A DNA stretch of 64,000 nt from an uncultured Bacilli bacterium (GCA_934101115.1 CAKOPW010000001.1:73545-137544), one strand, 5' to 3'. Positions 29,069 through 38,234 are shown, counted from the stretch's first letter. Numbers and translations: made by a program. Notes: generated by a model from the sequence alone, not told the origin.

Positions 29069-30333
29069 TCTTCGTTTTTTTCAAAACTATAAATTTGTTT
29101 CATTGATTCAATGTAAGCTAAATATTCTTTTGTTTCTTCGTTTATATTGCTTGCAATGAATTCTTGAATTGTTTCTTTCCCAACTTGTGAATCATTATTA
29201 ACATATTGTTCAAATAAATCATAAAGTTCTTTAACGTTATCCAAGCTATTAAAACGTTTTGCTAATTCTTGGTCTAAAAGTGCTTGATTTTCTTCGGTAT
29301 AAGCTTTAAGAACAACATCTTCACCAACAAGGTTTATTACTTGCTCTGTACACCATTTTAAATCATCATAATAATCAATTTTTTTTGACGTATTAGCAAT
29401 TTTACTTGTTAGTAAAGAAGTGTATCCTTCATTTAAAATTACATTACCAAGTTTACCAGTCGAATGTGTAAATTCGTGTTGTAAAATATTTTCTCGACTC
29501 GCATTTTCACTGCCATAGTAGTCAACTATATTAGTAGTTGGATCATATGTAGCTCCAAGTCCTTCGTTACCTTTATAGTTTTTATCAACAACTTGAATCG
29601 TCATGAAAGTTTTATAAACATCATTCATAGAAAGATATGGATTTTCGCTTATATAACCTTTTAAAGTTTGCAAAGTTTCTGCATCATTTTCACTCAAATA
29701 AGGCGATTTTTCAAGATCATCAAATATCTTATTGATTTGATCATCACGGCTTTCATAAGTTTTTTCGATGTTTGTATTTTTTATTGATAGATAATATGGA
29801 AGTGTTTCAACTGGTACGCAATAATTAACGAATGAATATAAAGATAATCCAATAGATAAAGCTAGTACACCATTACCTAAACGGTTTTTACCTAAATTAT
29901 ATTTTTTATGAAATTTATTTAAACATGTGTTCATCGCGATTAAAATAGTATTAAGAACTGTGCCAAAACCAAGTACAAAAAATAATTGAATGTCGAGAAA
30001 TGCTGTGTCATTATGATGGCAAAAACTTGTTACTAGTTGAATAAAAAATTGAAAAAATGGAGCTAATACAAAATAATTTGATCTCAAGTCAGTATATTTA
30101 TTACATTGTTTAACTATTTTCTTTGCTCTTTCGTAGTCTGATTTTTTATTATAAACAATTATATCCTTTTTTGAATATAGTTCTTCATAGCTTTTTCCGC
30201 TTTCAGCAACAAATGTAGAAATCATCTTTTCAGTACCAGTTGCATTTTTTTCTACTACTGTATCTTTTTGAGATATCAATAAACTTTTCTTTATTTTGCC
30301 TTTTTCTTTTAAAACAACAATACATTTTATCAT
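29050..30333 (-). CDS. Membrane zinc metallopeptidase-like protein, copy 1
   Basis: 427 residues. The N-terminal 90 residues are soluble and basic. Membrane helices follow (VLAPFFQFFIQLVTSF, IQLFFVLGFGTVLNTILIAM and LGNGVLALSIGLSLYSFV). The rest is an outer or luminal zinc-protease-like domain with QHEFTHSTG (HExxH zinc ligands) and, 16 residues on, LNEGYTSLL, where the Glu is the probable third ligand as in gluzincins. It pairs with a paralogue at 30342-31745 with the same plan, eight bases upstream. Family not recognised; cleavage targets unknown. Confidence 0.65.
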   Translation of the reverse strand: MIKCIVVLKEKGKIKKSLLISQKDTVVEKNATGTEKMISTFVAESGKSYEELYSKKDIIVYNKKSDYERAKKIVKQCNKYTDLRSNYFVLAPFFQFFIQLVTSFCHHNDTAFLDIQLFFVLGFGTVLNTILIAMNTCLNKFHKKYNLGKNRLGNGVLALSIGLSLYSFVNYCVPVETLPYYLSIKNTNIEKTYESRDDQINKIFDDLEKSPYLSENDAETLQTLKGYISENPYLSMNDVYKTFMTIQVVDKNYKGNEGLGATYDPTTNIVDYYGSENASRENILQHEFTHSTGKLGNVILNEGYTSLLTSKIANTSKKIDYYDDLKWCTEQVINLVGEDVVLKAYTEENQALLDQELAKRFNSLDNVKELYDLFEQYVNNDSQVGKETIQEFIASNINEETKEYLAYIESMKQIYSFEKNEELLLTK

Positions 30334-30341
30334 TGTCTCAC

Positions 30342-31745
30342 CTACTTTAATTTTTTTGTGTGCATAAAGTCATATTCTCTGATTGTCACATCTGTTACAG
30401 ACACATTTCGTATTTTTTCCAAATATTCAGGAGTAATATTATCACATAAAAATCCTAAAAGTTCATTTATACCGATTTTATTTTCACAATAAGAATTTAT
30501 TAAATTTCCAAATCTTTCCACTTTTTCCATAGAGCCAAATACAAATACTTCTTTTAATGCCTCGTCTAATATTGAAGCATCTTTTTTAGAATAAGCTTCA
30601 AGAAGTTTATCTTTACCAACGAGAGCCATAACGTACCTAACGCACAAACGTTCTTTATTGTAGGTACCTGTATATTCCTCATCTGTTAAAGTTTCATAAG
30701 TTAAATATTCGGTAAAACCTTCGTCTAAATGTTTGTATCTTTTACTATTTCCTAAACCACCTATTAAATGATAATATTCATGCACAAATATATCTTTCTC
30801 ATAATTTTTATAAGTGCCATATGGATAATCGTCGTAAAAGTAAAGTTTATCTCCGTGAAAGTAAAGAATATTATTTGTCAAAGGAAATGTGAAGGCAGCA
30901 TAGTCTTTAGTATCTCGCCTCCAAAAATATTCTTTATCTGCTGCAAAGCATTCAGTAATATTAACTGTTGTTAATTTTTTATAAACTTCGTCTAAATCGA
31001 TGTAAGGATTTTCCTTAATATACTCTTCTAAAAGCATCATATATTCTTTTTCTTCATCAGTTAATTGGTTTGAAGATTGAATACCATCAAAAATAATTTG
31101 TTCTTTTGCTGCTTTTTGTCCTTCTAATGATGCGTTCTCATCAATCATATCGTCTAAATCTTTAGAGTATGCTCTGACATAATTTGGAATATTATCGAGT
31201 CCAATTGACATCTCAAATGCTGTTGTTAAAGTGAACAAAACACATAAGGCATAAATTGCTCTATATCTAATATATGGCTTGCCTAATTGTTTGTGTTTTC
31301 TAACATTGTCACTTGTTGATAAATTCACTGTCGTTAGTAAAAAGAGAAGATTAAATAGGAATCTTGTGTCTCTAAAACCAACAAAATCTTGCGTTTTATC
31401 AATAGAGTCTAGAAAAAAGCATATGTTGCTGAAGCAATTTGCAACCACTCCGCTTGCAAACGAGGCAGTGGTTGCATTAATGGTTACTAACGCCCATTCC
31501 TTATCGATAAGAGAATCGAATATTTTTTTATCTTTATAAACGCAAATAGTTTTATTTTTAGCCCATCCAACAAGGTCATGAACAGAATCTGGATTTTGCT
31601 CGTTTAGTTCTTTAACAATTTGAGAAAAAGTAAGTTTTTTACAATCTTTATGAAGCATTTTTGATATCCCGTTTTCAAATATGTAATAACAATCTTCTAT
31701 TTTATCATTAACTAAATATACGTATACCTTTCTTATCTTTTTCAT
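30342..31745 (-). CDS. Membrane zinc metallopeptidase-like protein, copy 2
   Basis: 467 residues from the ATG at 31745, chosen because AAGGGGA precedes it and the longer frame begins before any SD. Same plan as copy 1 downstream: basic N-terminal domain, about three membrane helices (about 90-195), then an HExxH domain with FVHEYYHLIG and HLDEGFTEYLTYE. The spacing of HExxH to the Asp-Glu-Gly motif is like copy 1, so both may be active gluzincins. Sequence identity outside the motifs is low, so the duplication is old. Confidence 0.65.
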   Translation of the reverse strand: MKKIRKVYVYLVNDKIEDCYYIFENGISKMLHKDCKKLTFSQIVKELNEQNPDSVHDLVGWAKNKTICVYKDKKIFDSLIDKEWALVTINATTASFASGVVANCFSNICFFLDSIDKTQDFVGFRDTRFLFNLLFLLTTVNLSTSDNVRKHKQLGKPYIRYRAIYALCVLFTLTTAFEMSIGLDNIPNYVRAYSKDLDDMIDENASLEGQKAAKEQIIFDGIQSSNQLTDEEKEYMMLLEEYIKENPYIDLDEVYKKLTTVNITECFAADKEYFWRRDTKDYAAFTFPLTNNILYFHGDKLYFYDDYPYGTYKNYEKDIFVHEYYHLIGGLGNSKRYKHLDEGFTEYLTYETLTDEEYTGTYNKERLCVRYVMALVGKDKLLEAYSKKDASILDEALKEVFVFGSMEKVERFGNLINSYCENKIGINELLGFLCDNITPEYLEKIRNVSVTDVTIREYDFMHTKKLK

Positions 31746-31802
31746 AACCATTCCCCTTCTTTTGAGTGCTATTGTACCACAAACTAAAGCATCATGCAAA
31801 TT

Positions 31803-32021
31803 TTACATGACGCTCATAATGTTAGAAATGGTTTCAATGTTTTCCACTGCATCGCTTACTTTTTTAGCAGTTTCCTCTCGCTTGTATTTTTTATATTCTT
31901 TTAAAAATGTCTCAAAATAATCAGGATCGCGATTTAACTCTTTATAAAGATATGAATGGTTCATCAAATATTCATGCATAGCTTGATCACTTTCAAGTTT
32001 TAAAATTATATCTATACTCAT
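31803..32021 (-). CDS. YlbE-like small protein
   Basis: 72 residues. The segment MHEYLMNHSYLYKELNRDPDYFETFLKEYKKYKRE fits the Bacillus YlbE family, in which a short helical protein holds an RxP/RDP motif after a W/LYxxLxR pattern (shown here in part only). Follows the YlbD-like gene by two bases; ylbD-ylbE adjacency is also seen in Bacillus. Role unknown. Confidence 0.5.
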   Translation of the reverse strand: MSIDIILKLESDQAMHEYLMNHSYLYKELNRDPDYFETFLKEYKKYKREETAKKVSDAVENIETISNIMSVM

Positions 32022-32023
32022 AC

Positions 32024-32371
32024 TTAATCTCCAAAAAATTTGCTTATCGGCCTTTCAACTTTAGTTAGTACTTCAGGACTTTTTTTAGTTAATTCTTGAA
32101 TAATACTTATAGCTTTTTGGGCGTTATTTACATGATGTTCAATGTTATCCATATTAACATTTTTAAAAATTGATGTTAGTTCACTAATTTTATCCCTAGT
32201 TGAAGATGTATCAATATCTTCTTTAAAATATTTACTCCACACATCATTTTCTTCACCATATATATCATATATTTCATAAAAATCCTGAAAAGTCATCTCT
32301 TTGTTTTTAATAAATCTTAATATTTCAGGGTGTTTACTTAAAAAACTTTTGAATTCACTTTTTTTATCCAT
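32024..32371 (-). CDS. YlbD-like protein
   Basis: 115 residues. The N-terminus FKSFLSKHPEILRFIKN, then MTFQDFYEIYDIYGEED-like residues and WSKYF, match the YlbD family, known in Bacillus as a spore-coat-associated protein. The C-terminal half is helical and probably coiled coil. Its Shine-Dalgarno AGGTGG is part of the 3' arm of a hairpin (32374-32411), so translation may be linked to read-through from parC. Confidence 0.6.
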   Translation of the reverse strand: MDKKSEFKSFLSKHPEILRFIKNKEMTFQDFYEIYDIYGEENDVWSKYFKEDIDTSSTRDKISELTSIFKNVNMDNIEHHVNNAQKAISIIQELTKKSPEVLTKVERPISKFFGD

Positions 32372-32373
32372 AG

Positions 32374-32411
32374 AAAAACCACCTAATATATTATATTTAT
32401 ACTAGGTGGTT
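32374..32411 (-). promoter_or_regulatory. Hairpin that both resembles the parC terminator and masks the ylbD-like Shine-Dalgarno
   Basis: Minus-strand stem AACCACCTA / TAGGTGGTT, followed by TTTC. It lies right after the parC stop. Its 3' arm contains AGGTGG, the SD of the next gene, 8 bases before that ATG. Confidence 0.6.
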
Positions 32412-32418
32412 TAAATTA

Positions 32419-34923
32419 CTATATTTTGAAATCTTCAATAAATTCCATTTTTTCTTGCTTTTCTTGTTCTTCTGTTTTTACTACTTTCTTTTTAGTATCG
32501 TCAAAATGTACCTTTTCAATATCGGCAAAAACAAATGCTGATATAAATTTCTTCTTAGCAATAGATGAACCAGTTGACGCAAGATCCATTATTGGAATAT
32601 CAGTATTTTTCAGTTCCCCAATATCTTCTAACATTGTTAAACCAATTTGATCTTTTGTTTGAGTAATTAAAGCAGAAACAATTTCGTAGTTAGTCGTTTT
32701 TACTTTCTTAATTACCATACTACCTCTTTTTGCTCGAGATAATTGGTCAAGTTCATTTAATTTAACACGTTTAGCTGTTTTTTGATTTGTGAAAATATCT
32801 AAATACTCGTCAGTATCATCATATGTTAAACCAGCTACTACTTCATCATCTTTTAAGTTTATTCCTTTTACTCCGCTTGATTTTGTACTTGATAAAGGAA
32901 TTTCAGTAGTTTTATAAGAAATATAGTAACCACTTTTAGTAACAATCATCGTGTTTTCTTTTTTATAATCAACAAATTTAACTTCATCTTCATCTTTAAG
33001 TTTAATGTATGTATATAGTTTTGTATATCTACTTACAAATAAGTCTTTGATGTTTGTACGTTTAACCATTCCACTCTTAGTAACAACTAAGAGATTATCA
33101 TCACTGACGTTTTCATTTACGATAAATGAATTTAATACTGAATCTTCAGGAGAAATAGTTACTAAGTTGGATACATGTTTTCCTAAATCTTTCCACTTGC
33201 ACCATGGAATATCGTTAACAGGAACATAAATGTAATTTCCTTTTTTAGTTAATATAGCCATTTTATTTATTGTGCTTGTTTCAAAAATATTTAAAGCATA
33301 ATCTCCTGGTTTTAGACCTGTCTCATCACCGTTAGCTGAAGTGTATGATTTCATTGGTACTTTTTTAATATAGCCATCATGAGTTAAAACAACCATAACG
33401 TTTTCTTTGATAATTAAATCTTCTGCAGAAATATTAATTTCTTTAGCTGTTTCTCTGATCTCCGTTTTTCTTGGGACTCCATATTCACGTTTAATCTTAC
33501 GAAGCTCTTCTTTAGCAACAAGTGCCAACTTTTCTTCACTCGAAAGAATTTCTCTTAAACCAGCAATTATCTTATTTAAACTTTCTAATTTATTTTGCAA
33601 TTCCAAAATATCGGTATTAGTAAGTTTATATAGTTGTAACATAACAATTTTTTCTGCTTGGGCTTCACTAAAACCAAATTCTTTTACTAAATTGGCTTCA
33701 GCATCACCTTTATTTTTACTTGCTCTAATAACTGCTATAACCTCATCCAATATAGATATTGCTTTAACAAGGCCTTCTGTGTAATGTACTTCCTTTAAAG
33801 CAACATTTAAGTCAAATTCGCTTCTTAATTTTATGATTTCTTTTAAATGAGCAATATAAGCATCAATTATACCGACAATACCAAGAAGTTTTGGGCGACG
33901 GTTAACGATAGTTACCATGTTATATGTGTAATTACATTGGCAATCGGTATTTTTAAGCAAGTAATTCATTACAAGTTCTTTATTGGCTCCTGATTTTAAG
34001 TCAATTACAATTCTAACGTTGGCATCCTTATCAGATTCATCCCTAACTTCAGCAATACCTTGAACTTTATTATCAATTCTAATATCATCAATTTTTTTAA
34101 CAAGTTGTTGTTTGTTTACCTCAAAAGGAATTTCACTTATAACGATTTTATCTTTACCTTTTTCTTGAACAAACTCATATTTACTTGAAATAACTACTTT
34201 ACCTCTACCGGTTTCAAAAGCTTGTCTTATACCATCTGTTCCTTCAATTATTCCGCCTGTTGGGAAGTCTGGTCCTTTAACTATATCTAAAATAGTTTCA
34301 AACTTACAATTTGGAGAATCGATTCTTTTAATAACTGCATCTATTACTTCACACAAATTATGTGGAGGAATGTTTGTAGCATATCCAGCCGATATACCAT
34401 TACTTCCGTTTACTAAAAGATTTGGAAACTTAGCAGGAAGTACAGTTGGTTCCATTAAAGTATCTGAATAGTTTGGGGCCATTTTTACAGTATTTTTATC
34501 AATATCTTTTAAAAGCTCTTCACTTATTTTGGCAAGACGTGCTTCAGTGTAACGCATTGCTGCTGGAGGATCTCCATCCATTGAACCATTGTTTCCGGAT
34601 ATTTCTACTAAAATATGATTTTGTTTCCAATCTTGTCCCATACGAACAAGCGCATCATATATTGATGAATCTCCGTGTGGATGATATTTACCCATGACAT
34701 TACCAACTGCATTAGCACATTTTTTATATTGTTTGTCATAAGTGTTTTTATCACGATACATCGCAAAGATTATTCTTCTTTGAACAGGCTTTAATCCGTC
34801 TCTTACGTCTGGTATTGCTCTATCTTGAATAATATACTTTGAATATCTACCAAAACGTAGTCCCATAATTTCTTCAAGGGCACACTCGTGAATTTTTCCT
34901 ATAACTTCTTCTACTTTCTTCAT
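32419..34923 (-). CDS. parC: DNA topoisomerase IV subunit A
   Basis: 834 residues. The breakage-reunion core has RAIPDVRDGLKPVQRRI, KYHPHGDSSIYDALVRMGQ (quinolone-determining region, with Ser and Asp in the usual places, i.e. not a resistance form), MDGDPPAAMRYTEARL with the active-site Tyr, and IPPHNLCEVIDA. The C-terminal beta-pinwheel has several GYxxK blades (THDGYIKKVP, TKSGMVKRT). WKQNHILVEISGNNGSMDGD favours ParC over GyrA. The ATG at 34923 has AGGTGA five bases before it; the in-frame GTG three codons up lies within that SD. parE is not adjacent. Confidence 0.94.
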   Translation of the reverse strand: MKKVEEVIGKIHECALEEIMGLRFGRYSKYIIQDRAIPDVRDGLKPVQRRIIFAMYRDKNTYDKQYKKCANAVGNVMGKYHPHGDSSIYDALVRMGQDWKQNHILVEISGNNGSMDGDPPAAMRYTEARLAKISEELLKDIDKNTVKMAPNYSDTLMEPTVLPAKFPNLLVNGSNGISAGYATNIPPHNLCEVIDAVIKRIDSPNCKFETILDIVKGPDFPTGGIIEGTDGIRQAFETGRGKVVISSKYEFVQEKGKDKIVISEIPFEVNKQQLVKKIDDIRIDNKVQGIAEVRDESDKDANVRIVIDLKSGANKELVMNYLLKNTDCQCNYTYNMVTIVNRRPKLLGIVGIIDAYIAHLKEIIKLRSEFDLNVALKEVHYTEGLVKAISILDEVIAVIRASKNKGDAEANLVKEFGFSEAQAEKIVMLQLYKLTNTDILELQNKLESLNKIIAGLREILSSEEKLALVAKEELRKIKREYGVPRKTEIRETAKEINISAEDLIIKENVMVVLTHDGYIKKVPMKSYTSANGDETGLKPGDYALNIFETSTINKMAILTKKGNYIYVPVNDIPWCKWKDLGKHVSNLVTISPEDSVLNSFIVNENVSDDNLLVVTKSGMVKRTNIKDLFVSRYTKLYTYIKLKDEDEVKFVDYKKENTMIVTKSGYYISYKTTEIPLSSTKSSGVKGINLKDDEVVAGLTYDDTDEYLDIFTNQKTAKRVKLNELDQLSRAKRGSMVIKKVKTTNYEIVSALITQTKDQIGLTMLEDIGELKNTDIPIMDLASTGSSIAKKKFISAFVFADIEKVHFDDTKKKVVKTEEQEKQEKMEFIEDFKI

Positions 34924-34959
34924 TCTATTCACCTATTGCTAATTATAGCATAAGAAAAT

Positions 34960-34988
34960 AAAAAAATGTCAAATTTTGACATTTTTTT
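34960..34988 (-). terminator. Terminator of trxA
   Basis: Near-palindrome AATGTCAAAATTTGACATT followed by a T run on the minus strand, next to the trxA stop. Confidence 0.75.
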
Positions 34989-34992
34989 GACA

Positions 34993-35283
34993 TTACTTAT
35001 TTATGAAGTTTAATATTTCTTCTTTAGATTGTAAACCAATCATCTTATTAGTTTCGCTTCCATCTTTAAATAAAATTAAAGTAGGAATGCTCATTACTCC
35101 AAATTTTTGAGCTAGATTAGGAAACTCATCAGTATTAACTTTTAAGATGTCAGCATCTACTGTTTCAAGTATTTCTCCCATAATTTTACATGGACCACAC
35201 CATTCTGCAAAGAAATCTACTAATACACATCCTTTAGCAGTTAAATTCAAGAAATCCTCTTCGTTTTTAAGATATTTTATCAT
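34993..35283 (-). CDS. trxA: Thioredoxin
   Basis: 96 residues with VDFFAEWCGPCKIMG: the redox pair WCGPC, and the cis-proline motif SIPTLILFKDG. A normal-length thioredoxin that reduces protein disulfides in the cytoplasm. The ATG at 35283 has AAAGGA nine bases upstream; the ATG three codons before it is too close to that SD. It overlaps the end of the CvpA-family gene by 17 bases. Confidence 0.93.
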   Translation of the reverse strand: MIKYLKNEEDFLNLTAKGCVLVDFFAEWCGPCKIMGEILETVDADILKVNTDEFPNLAQKFGVMSIPTLILFKDGSETNKMIGLQSKEEILNFINK

Positions 35284-36004
35284 TTTTATCATTCCTTTCT
35301 TTTTCGCTTAATATTTCATCAATATTATCAATTTTTAATTTTCCTTTTTCGTTAAGTTTTTTTACACTTTCTTCACTTATAACATCATATTTTAAAAGTA
35401 TTCTTATCGATTCTTCATTACCTTTAGATTTATCGGATACTCCATCATATTTTAAACACACATCGTAGATATCCATAATCGAATTATAAACATTGTTGGT
35501 CATCTTAGATATAATTGGCGTTTTCGAAAGAATTGTTGGAGCGATTGTGGATTCTTTAAAGTATGGAGTAAAGAACGGAATAGACGCTAAAACAAACAAA
35601 ACAATGAATGTATAGATATAATACTCCAAAACTTTTAAAAATGCACCTATTAATTTGCTTGGTAAAGCTAAGATTATTGTCGCAGATATAAGCTTATCAA
35701 TAATTCCAGTAAGTTTAATTACAATTTTTAGAATTGCTGATAGAACAATTAAACATATTATGTATGAGATTGCTTCATATAAAATTATATTTAAAGCTGC
35801 AATTCCTGAAAATATTCCTCCAAATGTATGAAATGGTAAGTTTTCATACATAAGTACACTTAATGGGTTCTTTAAGTAATATGCTCCAACAAAAACAAAT
35901 AAAGAACCAACTAATGATACTGCACTTCTTACAAACCCATATTTGAAACCACGATAAATTCCAAATACAAGAATAATTATTATTAATATATCCAATATAG
36001 ACAT
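35267..36004 (-). CDS. cvpA: CvpA family membrane protein
   Basis: 245 residues with four to five membrane helices and the family start SILDILIIIILVFGIYRGFKYGFVRSAVSLVGSLF (only part quoted elsewhere), including the conserved GxxxGFVR motif; a charged cytoplasmic tail of about 70 residues ends it. CvpA proteins act in envelope homeostasis and colicin V production in E. coli; in Firmicutes they often sit near mutS2/trx. It heads a two-gene operon with trxA and diverges from rnhC. Confidence 0.8.
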   Translation of the reverse strand: MSILDILIIIILVFGIYRGFKYGFVRSAVSLVGSLFVFVGAYYLKNPLSVLMYENLPFHTFGGIFSGIAALNIILYEAISYIICLIVLSAILKIVIKLTGIIDKLISATIILALPSKLIGAFLKVLEYYIYTFIVLFVLASIPFFTPYFKESTIAPTILSKTPIISKMTNNVYNSIMDIYDVCLKYDGVSDKSKGNEESIRILLKYDVISEESVKKLNEKGKLKIDNIDEILSEKERNDKNDKIS

Positions 36005-36123
36005 TTTTAATCCCTCACTACTATTATACTTTGAAAATTTTTTAATATTCTAAGTACCTTAATTATAATATAATTTTGTTTAAAAAAGCAATTACTTATG
36101 ATAAAATTTAATCAGGTGATTTC

Positions 36124-37080
36124 ATGAAACAACAAACTATCGTATTTAAAATATCGGATAATTTAAAAAATAAAGTAATAGATTTTTATAAAGATCGTGC
36201 TCTTCCAAATCATCCACCCTATTCCGTATTTCAAGTTAAAGATTATGACTGTGTTATCACATTATATGAATCCGGAAAATTAATGTTTCAAGGAATAGGC
36301 GCTGATATTGAAGCAAGCTATTGGATGGAAGAAGAAAGAATCAACAATAATCGTGATTTAGAAAAAGAATTAAAGGATAAACAAGATAAAAAAGACAAAA
36401 AAGATGAAGAACTAAATGATACTCGTTTTAAAAATATTTCTACTATCGGTTCTGATGAAGTTGGAACTGGAGATTATTTTGGTCCTATAATTGTAACGGC
36501 ATCTTTTGTGGATATAAGTAAAAAATCTTTTCTTTATGACTTAGGAGTAAGAGATTCAAAAAAAATTACTGATGAAAAAATAATGTCTATCGCACCTACT
36601 TTAATAAAAGAATTTCCTCACGTTACATATATCTTGACTCCAAGTGATTATAACCGTTTAGGAATTACTAATATGAATAAAGTAAAAGCTATATTGCATA
36701 ATAAAGTATTGTTTGCATTAAAAAATAAAAACTATAACTATGATAAAATTGTAGTTGATCAATTCTGCTTTCCAACTAAATATTATGAGCATATAAAGGA
36801 AACACCAAATAAGGTTACAAATATTACATTTACTACTCATGCTGAAGATAAGTGTCTAAGTGTTGCTGTTTCAAGTATTATTTCAAGATATATTTTCATT
36901 AAAGAAATGGAAAAAATGGAAGATCAATTAAAAATGAGAATTCCAAAAGGTGCTGGCGATATCGTAGATCAAACAGGTGTGAAGATCGTTAATAGTTATG
37001 GAATAGAAAAATTAAAAGATATTGCAAAATTAAATTTTAAAAATACCGATAAAATTAAAGAGTTCTTACAAATCAAGTAA
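36124..37080 (+). CDS. rnhC: Ribonuclease HIII
   Basis: 318 residues. The N-terminal TBP-like domain (about 1-90, with IEASYWMEEE) is followed by a linker KDKQDKKDKKDEE and the catalytic domain: SDEVGTGDYFGPIIVTA (DEVGxGxxFGP, first acidic residues), SKKITDEKI, VVDQFC and HAEDKCLSVAVSSIISR (the late Glu and Asp ligands). It cuts RNA in RNA-DNA hybrids. AGGTGATTTC just before the ATG is the SD. A divergent promoter region of 119 bases separates it from cvpA. Confidence 0.95.
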   Translation: MKQQTIVFKISDNLKNKVIDFYKDRALPNHPPYSVFQVKDYDCVITLYESGKLMFQGIGADIEASYWMEEERINNNRDLEKELKDKQDKKDKKDEELNDTRFKNISTIGSDEVGTGDYFGPIIVTASFVDISKKSFLYDLGVRDSKKITDEKIMSIAPTLIKEFPHVTYILTPSDYNRLGITNMNKVKAILHNKVLFALKNKNYNYDKIVVDQFCFPTKYYEHIKETPNKVTNITFTTHAEDKCLSVAVSSIISRYIFIKEMEKMEDQLKMRIPKGAGDIVDQTGVKIVNSYGIEKLKDIAKLNFKNTDKIKEFLQIK

Positions 37081-37089
37081 GAACTCTTT
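37057..37089. terminator. Shared convergent terminator of rnhC and holA
   Basis: AAAGAGTTCTTAC, 7-base loop, GTAAGAACTCTTT, flanked by A and T runs on both sides. It lies inside the overlapping ends of the two convergent genes and can work both ways. Confidence 0.8.
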
Positions 37090-37995
37090 TAATGCATAAA
37101 TTTGGTCATAACCACTTTTTAATTTTAAATCTAGATTGGATAAAGAAACAATTATATCTTTTAATTGATCAAGAGTATAAATTTTTCCGTTTCTTTTTAA
37201 TACTCCTACTCTTTTTGGATTAGAATATCCAAATAGTTTAGCTATTTCTTCATCACTTAAACCATCAGCAGAAGCACTTTTTACCATATAAATGTTGGTA
37301 AAACTACTAGCAAGAAGTGCTACTATATTAATTGGTTCACTTCCATTTTTTAATAGAGTATCTAAATATTTAAATCCTAAATTAAAATCCTTAGCTATTA
37401 TCGCATTTGAAAAAGCAAATGTTACATCCTCATCATTTTTTTTAGTGTTTGAAGCAACTAAATCATGAGTTATATTGTTGCTTAAATTGGAAAGCCTTTC
37501 AATCTCATTGATAGTTATATCTATATTATTTGAACTATTATTATATATTTCCAATAAAGCATCTCTATTTATACTTATATTCTCTTTTTTAAAATAATCA
37601 ACTATATAAGTTACAACATCATCTTCATTATTACCAGTTAAATCAATAAATTTTACTCCTAAAGAAATTAAATCTTTTACAATTTTTTTAGATTTTAAAA
37701 CTTCGTCATTAATAAAAATTACCATTGTCTCATCATCTAAATTGGATAATGCACTTTTTAATTTATTGCATTCTTCCTCATATGAAAAATTACCAGCAAA
37801 GTATTTTACGTTTTTTACAATTATACATTTGCTCTCAGAAAAAAGTCCAAAATGTTGCATGCTTTCTATTACATCATCAATCAAATCTTCCACTAAAGAA
37901 AAATTTTCAATCTCTTTGTAGTCTTTACTAAGCTCTTTGATTTTATCATTTAAAAATGTAAAACTATTTGATTTAATAATGTATTTATTTTCCAT
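37066..37995 (-). CDS. holA: DNA polymerase III delta subunit
   Basis: 309 residues with the clamp-loader layout: an AAA-like N-terminal fold, motif IIVKNVKYF / MVIFINDEVLKSKKIVKDL, the helical domain INEIERLSNLSNN, and the C-terminal collar with FKYLDTLLKNGSEPINIVALLASSF and YALKEFLLDL. Homologous to HolA of Bacillus by pattern. The ATG at 37995 has AAGGTGG five bases upstream; the longer reading frame that starts at 38154 would run through tRNA-His and is rejected. Overlaps rnhC by 15 bases at its 3' end, convergent. Confidence 0.88.
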   Translation of the reverse strand: MENKYIIKSNSFTFLNDKIKELSKDYKEIENFSLVEDLIDDVIESMQHFGLFSESKCIIVKNVKYFAGNFSYEEECNKLKSALSNLDDETMVIFINDEVLKSKKIVKDLISLGVKFIDLTGNNEDDVVTYIVDYFKKENISINRDALLEIYNNSSNNIDITINEIERLSNLSNNITHDLVASNTKKNDEDVTFAFSNAIIAKDFNLGFKYLDTLLKNGSEPINIVALLASSFTNIYMVKSASADGLSDEEIAKLFGYSNPKRVGVLKRNGKIYTLDQLKDIIVSLSNLDLKLKSGYDQIYALKEFLLDL

Positions 37996-38044
37996 ATGAT
38001 CCACCTTTAAAATTATAGCATTTAAAATTAATATAATAAAGGAC

Positions 38045-38073
38045 TTGCAATACATAAAATTATTTGATAGAAT
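38045..38073 (+). promoter_or_regulatory. Promoter of tRNA-His
   Basis: TTGCAA (38045-38050), 17-base spacer, TAGAAT (38068-38073), about 14 bases before the mature tRNA. Confidence 0.65.
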
Positions 38074-38086
38074 TAGATATGTCAAT

Positions 38087-38163
38087 GGCGAAATTGGTGA
38101 AGTGGTTAACACGCCGGATTGTGGCTCCGGTATGCGTGGGTTCGATTCCCACATTTCGCCCCA
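38087..38163 (+). tRNA. tRNA-His (GTG anticodon)
   Basis: A full cloverleaf: G at -1 (38087), acceptor GCGAAAT / ATTTCGC, D arm, anticodon arm CCGGATTGTGGCTCCGG-like with GTG in the loop, T arm GTGGG-TTCGATT-CCCAC, C73 and an encoded CCA (38161-38163). The extra G(-1):C73 pair, which marks tRNA-His for HisRS, is encoded in the DNA. The 392-bp repeat begins at its 3' end. Confidence 0.95.
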
Positions 38164-38173
38164 TTGAAAAATT

Positions 38174-38203
38174 AAAACTAAGAATTAATTTCTTAGTTTT
38201 TTT
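38174..38203 (+). terminator. Terminator of tRNA-His
   Basis: AAACTAAGAA, 5-base loop, TTCTTAGTTT and T run. The same hairpin is repeated in copy 2 of the cassette at 39610-40001, where no tRNA precedes it. Confidence 0.75.
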
Positions 38204-38204
38204 C

Positions 38205-38234
38205 TTGCAAATAATATCGAACATTTGTTATAAT
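38205..38234 (+). promoter_or_regulatory. Toxin promoter, copy 1
   Basis: TTGCAA (38205-38210), 18-base spacer, TATAAT (38229-38234). Copy 2 has the same at 39653-39658 and 39677-39682. Confidence 0.7.

Noticed and set aside
37996..38154. Longer N-terminus for holA through the tRNA-His region
   Set aside because: The extra 53 codons are the reverse complement of tRNA-His and its upstream region, have no Shine-Dalgarno, and the ATG at 37995 has a good one.
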